From NCBI GenBank assembly GCA_964607865.1, contig CAZSLZ010000110.1, positions 1 through 11,980 of the forward strand: a DNA stretch of 11,980 bases. The letters are read 5' to 3'. How positions within the stretch are numbered: position 1 is the first letter of the stretch; each line of letters starts with the position of its first letter. A program made the position numbers and the translations under genes. Below the pieces are notes generated by a model. The model did no database searches, was not told the DNA's origin, and worked only from the letters and a program-made list of their open reading frames with translations. Source of the DNA: CAZSLZ01 sp964607865 (lineage in GTDB: Bacteria; Vulcanimicrobiota; JAJTBE01; CAZSLZ01). This document shows positions 7,185 through 11,980 of this stretch, piece after piece.

Positions 7185-7216
7185 TTGCAGAAATTTCAGT
7201 GAAATTTTGTTATGAA
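7185..7216 (+). promoter_or_regulatory. Promoter-like element with 17-bp palindrome before the AccB-like gene
   Basis: AAATTTCA-G-TGAAATTT at 7191-7207 is a perfect inverted repeat with 8-bp arms and a 1-base centre. Directly after it comes TGTTATGAA (7208-7216), which resembles an extended -10. A TTGCAG hexamer sits at 7185-7190, but the 20-bp spacing to the -10 is long. Transcription would start near 7223, about 37 nt before ATG 7260. A repressor or activator site is the simplest reading, but no regulator can be named. Confidence 0.4.
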
Positions 7217-7259
7217 TACTTATTTTTATTATTATTGAGCCCCGGAAGGAAGGATTTTT

Positions 7260-7742
7260 ATGGAAACTCATATCTCCAAGCCTCTGGAAAAAAATGAAGA
7301 AACCAGTGATGAAGTTACTCTCGAAGAAATAAAGGAATTCTCACAATTTATAAATTCAAATCTTAAAGATGTAGTTACCACTTTTGCCGATACCTCCATG
7401 GCAAAACTGGAATTGGAAATTGACGAAACCGAGATTGAAATGAAACGCAGAATTTATCCCCATTATGTGGTTTCTGCTGAAAGCGATTATTCCCATGTGG
7501 AAAAGGTCTTTGAGACCATCACTTCCAAACACCTGGGAATTCTTCAACTGAATGATAAAAAAGGAGCCCCCCATGTTAAAATCGGTGATCAGATAAAAAA
7601 AGGCCAAGTGTTGGCCACTGTGGATACTATTAATATCAGCAACCAGATTAAGGCTGACCGGACAGGTAAATTGGTGGAAATTCTGGAAGAAAACGGCCGG
7701 CCCGTGGAATACGGACAGATTTTATTTGTATTGGAAATGTAA
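7260..7742 (+). CDS. AccB-like biotinyl-domain protein lacking the biotin-attachment lysine
   Basis: A 160-residue homologue of biotin carboxyl carrier protein (BCCP), the acetyl-CoA carboxylase subunit that normally carries biotin. An AccB-type N-terminal helix and short strand region is at about 21-65 (LEEIKEFSQFINS and LELEIDETEIEMKRR). A biotinyl/lipoyl-like hammerhead domain is at about 83-160. It includes VKIGDQIKKGQVLATVDTI, NQIKADRTGKLVEILEENGRPVE and LFVLEM, which follow BCCP [36 protein letters not shown] and LVVIE. The biotinylation motif EAMKM is replaced by DTINI at residues 122-126, so the acceptor Lys is Asn125 (codon 7632-7634). All five motif positions differ, which argues against a sequencing error. 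Such a protein should not be biotinylated. It lies 31 bp before accC, probably in one operon. The start follows GGAAGGAAGGA with a 5-nt spacer. A non-catalytic partner of AccC is an inference. Confidence 0.85.
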   Translation: METHISKPLEKNEETSDEVTLEEIKEFSQFINSNLKDVVTTFADTSMAKLELEIDETEIEMKRRIYPHYVVSAESDYSHVEKVFETITSKHLGILQLNDKKGAPHVKIGDQIKKGQVLATVDTINISNQIKADRTGKLVEILEENGRPVEYGQILFVLEM

Positions 7743-7760
7743 TAATTTTGGAACATCAGA

Positions 7761-7767
7761 AAGGTGG
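7761..7767 (+). promoter_or_regulatory. Ribosome binding site supporting the accC TTG start
   Basis: AAGGTGG lies 6 nt before TTG 7774. It supports that codon as the start, giving the usual N-terminus MFRKILIANRGE. Confidence 0.7.
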
Positions 7768-7773
7768 AAAACC

Positions 7774-9135
7774 TTGTTTAGAAAAATTTTGATAGCTAAC
7801 AGGGGCGAAATTGCCCTGAGAATTATAAGAGCCTGCAAAGAACTGGGTATAAAAACCGTGGCTATTTTTTCTGAGCCGGATCGGGAATCGGTTCATGTGA
7901 AACTTGCAGATGAAGCTTTCTGTGTTGGGCCAGCCCAGGTATCGGAAAGTTATTTGAATGTTCACAACATCATAAGCGCAGCTATGATATCCCGTGCAGA
8001 TGCAATACATCCGGGTTATGGTTTCCTGGCGGAAAACCCCGAATTTACCGAGATCTGCAAGGACCACAATATTGTGTTCATTGGGCCAAACCGGGAATCA
8101 ATGACCCTGATGGGCGATAAGGCAAGGGCCAGGGAAACTGTTGCCGGTGTCGATGTTCCAATTCTTCCCGGAACCGGAGTTATTGAAGAAGATCGTGAGG
8201 CTTTCAATTTTGCCAGGGAAAACGGTTTTCCTATTATGATAAAGGCTGTTGCCGGCGGTGGCGGCAAGGGAATGAGGATTGTGACCAGTGACGAGGAAAT
8301 GCGCCAGGGGCTACAGCAGGCTCGTACCGAAGCACGCAACTCTTTTGGCGATGACAGGATTTTCCTGGAAAGATTTATGCCGGAAGCCAGGCACATAGAA
8401 TTTCAGATTCTGGGAGACAAGCTGGGCAATGTAATTCACCTGGGAGAACGGGATTGTTCGGTCCAACGCCGTAATCAGAAACTTATAGAAGAAGCGCCTT
8501 CCCGGATTATCTCCCCCTATATGAGAAGAAAAATGGGAGAAGCTGCGGTGAGGGCTGCCCAGGCAATCGGGTATCATGGTGTGGGTACTATAGAATTTTT
8601 ATTTGATGCCAATTCCAGCCGGTTTTATTTTCTGGAGATGAATACCCGTATTCAGGTGGAGCATCCTGTTACCGAGATGGTAACCAGTGTGGATCTGGTG
8701 AAAGAACAGATAAGAGTGGAAATGGATGAACCTTTGAATGTGAACCAGCGGCAGATTTTCATCAGGGGCCATGCAGTAGAATGCAGAATTAATGCTGAGG
8801 ATCCGGATAATAATTTTACTCCCGTAACAGGAACAGTAAATAACTTCAAGTTGCCTGGCGGCCCTGGTATAAGGGTTGATACCCACATTCAGCCAGGTTA
8901 TAAAGTACTGCCTTATTATGATTCTCTTCTGGTCAAGATCATTGCTTATGGCAAAGACAGGGAAGAAGCTCTGGCGCGGATGAACCGGGCTATGGATGAA
9001 TTGCTTATCGACGGCTTGAAAACAACTATTTCATTTCATAAAGAGATCCTTCAGGACCCTCAATTCAAGGAAAGTGAAATTCATACCGGTTACGTGGAAA
9101 GTCTGGCAACCCCCGATGAAGATGAAAAAGAATAA
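7774..9135 (+). CDS. accC: Biotin carboxylase, acetyl-CoA carboxylase subunit AccC
   Basis: A 453-residue cytoplasmic ATP-grasp enzyme (E. coli AccC has 449). It carboxylates the biotin on BCCP with bicarbonate and ATP, the first half-reaction of malonyl-CoA synthesis. The N-terminal FRKILIANRGEIALRIIRA is diagnostic. The ATP lid GGGGKGMR is at 161-168 with Lys157 before it, QRRNQKLIEEAPS is at 231-243, and EMNTRIQVEHPVTE is at 288-301. Catalytic equivalents Lys236, Glu274, Glu288, Arg292 and Arg338 are all present. The start is TTG 7774, with AAGGTGG at 7761-7767 and a 6-nt spacer. The frame is open further upstream to 7726, but that part would overlap the previous gene and is not family sequence. 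The adjacent BCCP-like protein cannot carry biotin, so AccC needs another carrier. It could also serve another biotin-dependent carboxylase. Confidence 0.96.
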   Translation: MFRKILIANRGEIALRIIRACKELGIKTVAIFSEPDRESVHVKLADEAFCVGPAQVSESYLNVHNIISAAMISRADAIHPGYGFLAENPEFTEICKDHNIVFIGPNRESMTLMGDKARARETVAGVDVPILPGTGVIEEDREAFNFARENGFPIMIKAVAGGGGKGMRIVTSDEEMRQGLQQARTEARNSFGDDRIFLERFMPEARHIEFQILGDKLGNVIHLGERDCSVQRRNQKLIEEAPSRIISPYMRRKMGEAAVRAAQAIGYHGVGTIEFLFDANSSRFYFLEMNTRIQVEHPVTEMVTSVDLVKEQIRVEMDEPLNVNQRQIFIRGHAVECRINAEDPDNNFTPVTGTVNNFKLPGGPGIRVDTHIQPGYKVLPYYDSLLVKIIAYGKDREEALARMNRAMDELLIDGLKTTISFHKEILQDPQFKESEIHTGYVESLATPDEDEKE

Positions 9136-9565
9136 GCAATATAAAGCAAGAGATCTGGCTTACAAAATAATGTTCAGTACCCTGGCAGGTAATGAAGATG
9201 TCAATGATGCATTGACGGCAATACTCGACCAGCTGGACGGAAGTGAAAAAAGCGATTTGTCACCCATGGTTAAAGAAAAAGTCCATACGTGGAAGAATAA
9301 TCGGGAAATTATCGACGAAATAGTTAAAAAACTCCTGAAAAAAAGCAAGTTTGAAGATCTGGCAAATGTAGCCTTAACAAGTCTCAGGCTTGGTATAACC
9401 GAGGTGGGTTTTATTGAAGAGATCCCCTCGCGGGTGGCTATAAATGAAGCTGTGGAATTAACCAAGACTTATGGAGATCCTCATCTTTCAAGGTTCGTGA
9501 ATGGTGTTCTGGATGCTTATTACAAGTCTTTAAAAACAGAGGGTGTTGTTGATGGCGAAAAATAA
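9122..9565 (+). CDS. nusB: Transcription antitermination factor NusB
   Basis: A 147-residue all-helical RNA-binding protein (E. coli NusB has 139). With NusE (ribosomal protein S10) it binds boxA RNA and allows antitermination in rRNA operons. The N-terminal helix KARDLAYKIMFSTLAG is followed by the family core ANVALTSLRLGITEVGFIEE (81-100), IPSRVAINEAVELTKTYGD (101-119) and SRFVNGVLDAYYKSL (123-137). All match the NusB pattern of AxLRLxxxEl, IPxxVAINEAVELaKxyg and FVNGVLd. The start is ATG 9122 or ATG 9116, both overlapping the end of accC (by 14 or 20 bp), and neither has a clear Shine-Dalgarno site. Translation is therefore probably coupled to accC. Its own end overlaps the next gene by 14 bp. 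Confidence 0.93.
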   Translation: MKKNKQYKARDLAYKIMFSTLAGNEDVNDALTAILDQLDGSEKSDLSPMVKEKVHTWKNNREIIDEIVKKLLKKSKFEDLANVALTSLRLGITEVGFIEEIPSRVAINEAVELTKTYGDPHLSRFVNGVLDAYYKSLKTEGVVDGEK

Positions 9566-11801
9566 GGAAGAGCAATCGGAAATTAAGACCAAAGAAAAAC
9601 CCAGGAAGAAAGGGCTTTTTGGAAGAATCATCCGGTGGTTTGTTTTGATACCTCTTATTCTGATAGCAATTGGAGTTTGCGGAGCCAGCGTAGCTTTTGT
9701 AATTTTTGCCGAGGCTTCCAAAGATTTGCCCAATGTTGAAAAGTTAAAGTTTTATGCTCCCAGCGAAACTACCAAGATTTACGCATCCGATGGCGAGCTG
9801 TTAGCCACTCTTTACAAGGAAAACCGGGAATGGGTTTCCTATGATAAAATCCCTAAACATATGATAGATGCCATCTTGGCTATTGAGGATTCCCGTTTTT
9901 ATGAACACCGGGGGGTAAGTGTCCGGGATATTGCCAGGGCAGCATACGTAGATATAAAGGAACGGAAAGCAGCCCAGGGCGCCAGCACAATTACCCAGCA
10001 GCTAGCCCGGAATATTTTTCTTTATCCCAAAACCAGTATCCGGCGCAAAATAAGAGAAGCTCTGCTGGCAGTACAGATAGAAAAGAAATTTACCAAACGT
10101 GAAATTCTGGAATTATATTTAAACCAGATTTATTTTGGCGCCGGCGCTTACGGAATTCAGGCTGCAGCCAAAACTTATTATAATAAGAATATTGAAGATT
10201 TAAACGTAGCTGAGTGCGCAATTTTGGCGGGTATGCCGGCGGCGCCTTCGCAATATTCACCCCTGGTCAACCCAGAGGTGGCAAAGGAAAGGCAGTTACT
10301 GGTTTTAGGCCGCATGAACCAGCTTGGGTTTATCGATTATGATACCTATAAGGCTTCCGAAGAAGAAAAACTGGTATATTCCCATATAAAATCTAAAACT
10401 GAAGAGAAGATGAAATATCCCTATTTCACCACCTATGCTCTTCATGAACTTTTTCAGAAATACAGCGACGATCTGCTTTACAGAGGCGGTTTAAGAATTT
10501 ATACCACCCTGGACCCGAAAATGCAGCGCATAGCTATATCAGCCATACAGGATGGCCTGGAACGGGCAAAAGCCCAGTATCTGAATTGTTCTCAGGCCTC
10601 CCTGGTAGCAATTGAGCCGGACACCGGATTCATAAGAGCTATGGTGGGAGGCACAAGCTGGAGACAGGAAAACCAGTTTAACCGCGCCTGGCAAGCCAGA
10701 AGGCAAACTGGTTCTTCATTTAAAATTTTTGTATATACCACTGCCATAGATTCCGGGTTTACACCTGAAAGCATTGTAAATGATACCCCGGTAAGTTTCC
10801 CTGACGGGCCGGGGCGGTCCTGGTCACCTAAAAACTCCGATGGCAGTTTTATGGGGGCAATAACTATCAGGAAAGCAATCCAATATTCCCGAAATGTTGC
10901 CGCTGTAAAAATTGTGGACAGGCTGGGCCCCGAAAAAGTTATCCAGTATGCATATAAAATGGGCATCAAAGATAAACTGGAACCTAACCTTTCCCTGGCA
11001 TTGGGCTCTGGAACGGTAACCCCTCTGGATATGGCGTCGGCGGTATCGGTGCTGGCTAACGAAGGTGTCAGGGTCGAACCCACGGCAATCAAGAAGATTT
11101 TTGATTCTGAAGGAAATATCGTTGAAGATAACACTTACCCTTCCAGGGAAGTGGTTCTGCCTGCAGCCACAGCTTCAGCTATGGTTGACATGCTCCAGGG
11201 CGTTGTTCAGGCAGGCACTGGAACCAACGCCCAATGCGGCAGGCCCGCCGCAGGCAAGACGGGAACCACTGATGATTTCCGTGATGCCTGGTTTGTGGGG
11301 TTCACCCCCGAGATGGCCTGCGCGGTCTGGACCGGCAACGACGATTTTTCAAGGATGAATTACGCTTATGGTGGCAACATCCCCGCTTCAGTATGGGGTA
11401 ATTTTATGAAACAGGCGTTAAAAGATATGCCTGTAAAGAAGTTTCCCAAACACGATACAAATTTAAAGTCTGTTCTCATTTGTGATGAATCAGGCTTGAT
11501 AGCAACCACAGGTTGCCCCAAAACTCACAAGGAGTTTTTCAGAAAAGGACAGCTGCCTAAAAAATATTGTAATATTCACGCTGAAAAAATTGTGGAACCC
11601 GACAAAAAAGAAGAAACTGAAACTGTGGCGCCGCCGGAACCTGAAGTTTTTGAGGAAGATCTGCTGCCTCCCGGCGATTTCAGCGATCCCATAGAGCCTC
11701 CCATTTCCACCGAACCAGATGTTATAATTGAGGCTCCGATAGAAGATCCACCCCCTGCCCAGGATCCGCCCCCAGCCCCTGAAGGTGAAGTGGACCTGTA
11801 G
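9552..11801 (+). CDS. Class A penicillin-binding protein (PBP1A-type), bifunctional transglycosylase/transpeptidase
   Basis: A 749-residue enzyme that polymerises and crosslinks peptidoglycan from lipid II. A Lys-rich cytoplasmic start is followed by one membrane helix at about 27-52. The GT51 glycosyltransferase domain shows EDSRFYEHRG (112-121, catalytic Glu112), GASTITQQLARN (143-154), RKIREALLAVQIE (165-177) and KREILELYLNQIYFGAGAYG (182-201). The transpeptidase domain has all three motifs: SSFK with nucleophile Ser388 and Lys391, SRN at 446-448, and KTGT at 569-572. A C-terminal segment with Cys644, Cys655 and Cys673 resembles that of other PBP1A proteins. The last 70 or so residues are a Pro/Glu/Asp-rich tail, likely disordered. 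ATG 9552 follows GAGGG with an 8-nt spacer. Upstream in-frame GTG and TTG codons at 9543-9551 lie in that region and are unlikely starts. The gene overlaps nusB by 14 bp. Confidence 0.96.
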   Translation: MAKNKEEQSEIKTKEKPRKKGLFGRIIRWFVLIPLILIAIGVCGASVAFVIFAEASKDLPNVEKLKFYAPSETTKIYASDGELLATLYKENREWVSYDKIPKHMIDAILAIEDSRFYEHRGVSVRDIARAAYVDIKERKAAQGASTITQQLARNIFLYPKTSIRRKIREALLAVQIEKKFTKREILELYLNQIYFGAGAYGIQAAAKTYYNKNIEDLNVAECAILAGMPAAPSQYSPLVNPEVAKERQLLVLGRMNQLGFIDYDTYKASEEEKLVYSHIKSKTEEKMKYPYFTTYALHELFQKYSDDLLYRGGLRIYTTLDPKMQRIAISAIQDGLERAKAQYLNCSQASLVAIEPDTGFIRAMVGGTSWRQENQFNRAWQARRQTGSSFKIFVYTTAIDSGFTPESIVNDTPVSFPDGPGRSWSPKNSDGSFMGAITIRKAIQYSRNVAAVKIVDRLGPEKVIQYAYKMGIKDKLEPNLSLALGSGTVTPLDMASAVSVLANEGVRVEPTAIKKIFDSEGNIVEDNTYPSREVVLPAATASAMVDMLQGVVQAGTGTNAQCGRPAAGKTGTTDDFRDAWFVGFTPEMACAVWTGNDDFSRMNYAYGGNIPASVWGNFMKQALKDMPVKKFPKHDTNLKSVLICDESGLIATTGCPKTHKEFFRKGQLPKKYCNIHAEKIVEPDKKEETETVAPPEPEVFEEDLLPPGDFSDPIEPPISTEPDVIIEAPIEDPPPAQDPPPAPEGEVDL

Positions 11802-11980
11802 TTGAAAAGATTAGAAACTAAATAGAAAATAGCAGAGAGGTTCACTGCCTGCATCAGGTTTCGTTGTTCGCATTATAGTTTTTTCAACCGGAAAAAGATC
11901 CGGTCGCTCACGGACGCAGGGTAAGTGGTTTTTGAACCAACCCCCACCAACTGTCATCGCGATGCGCGCCGAGCGACGGG
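11802..11980. other. Non-coding tail with GC-rich, inverted-repeat segment
   Basis: There is no confident gene after the PBP stop. The last 100 bases contain 58 G or C, higher than the surrounding genes. CCGGTCGCTC (11900-11909) can pair with GAGCGACGGG (11971-11980) with one mismatch, enclosing about 60 nt. Within it are small hairpins such as TGGTT-TTTG-AACCA (11926-11939) and the palindrome CATCGCGATG. ACCGG and CCGGT (about 11888-11905) form another short stem. A minus-strand frame is open from the window edge to a TAA at 11811-11813 (55 codons), but I do not recognise it. It could be an RNA gene, a repeat or a partial gene. Confidence 0.35.

Larger units (their letters stand above)
6744..7259. 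other. AT-rich intergenic region, 516 bp
   Basis: This is the longest gap between confident genes. It holds one plausible tiny ORF (6786-6875) and a weaker one at 6961-7032 (23 codons, with TTGAGGT 7 nt upstream). A 12-base direct repeat TATTATTGAGCC occurs at 7024-7035 and 7230-7241. Bases 7081-7140 have only 11 G or C in 60. Near the end are a 17-bp palindrome and a promoter-like element. I see no clear factor-independent terminator, tRNA or riboswitch fold. Confidence 0.6.

Noticed and set aside
7024..7241. 12-base direct repeat TATTATTGAGCC (7024-7035 and 7230-7241)
   Set aside because: A short AT-rich match 206 bp apart is easily due to chance; flanks do not agree and no element lies between.
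10592..11134. 180-codon minus-strand ORF
   Set aside because: It is antisense to the transpeptidase domain of the PBP and has no recognisable features.
11576..11854. 92-codon Gly/Ser-rich minus-strand ORF
   Set aside because: Its low-complexity product is the mirror of the Pro/Glu-rich tail of the PBP gene.
11843..11867. CCTG-CAT-CAGG followed by TTT as a terminator for the PBP gene
   Set aside because: The stem has only 4 bp and the T run is short and interrupted, so I would not call it a terminator.

Overview
The window reads as chromosomal core genome of a Gram-negative-type (diderm) bacterium with moderate GC. The evidence is a predicted lipoprotein, a bifunctional class A penicillin-binding protein and a type II secretion/type IV pilus inner-membrane protein. 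I cannot name the taxon with confidence. The mix of TolB-like propeller, QueH, TPR lipoprotein and DUF3592-like genes would suit a poorly cultured lineage of the Riflebacteria/Wallbacteria kind, but that is a guess. There are no tRNA or rRNA genes, CRISPR arrays or recognisable mobile elements.

Layout. (1) Plus strand, 2-2240: the 3' part of a TolB/PD40-like beta-propeller gene with a repetitive Pro/Glu tail, then queH (queuosine synthesis) and a small thioredoxin. (2) Minus strand, 5606-2234: glmM (UDP-GlcNAc precursor synthesis), a gspF/pilC-family gene and a TPR lipoprotein. The last gene overlaps the thioredoxin tail to tail by 7 bp. (3) Plus strand, 5750-6743: a 45-residue acidic ORF coupled by ATGA to a two-domain DUF3592-like membrane protein, which is split into two overlapping frames. 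(4) 6744-7259: AT-rich DNA with one plausible tiny ORF and a 17-bp perfect palindrome next to a promoter-like element. (5) Plus strand, 7260-11801: a compact cluster of an AccB-like protein, accC (biotin carboxylase), nusB and a class A PBP. The last two junctions each overlap by 14 bp. (6) 11802-11980: a non-coding tail that turns GC-rich and has inverted repeats.

How the genes fit together. GlmM and the PBP both serve cell-wall synthesis, AccC serves fatty-acid synthesis and NusB serves rRNA transcription, so much of the window is growth machinery. The most notable point is that the AccB-like protein beside an intact biotin carboxylase has no biotin-attachment lysine: the usual EAMKM motif reads DTINI. 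It may be a non-biotinylated structural or regulatory partner, analogous in logic to plant BADC proteins. The second is the split DUF3592-like gene, where a canonical-looking T TTC CCC slippery heptamer in the correct phase sits directly before the stop codon, so programmed frameshifting and a one-base deletion are both possible.
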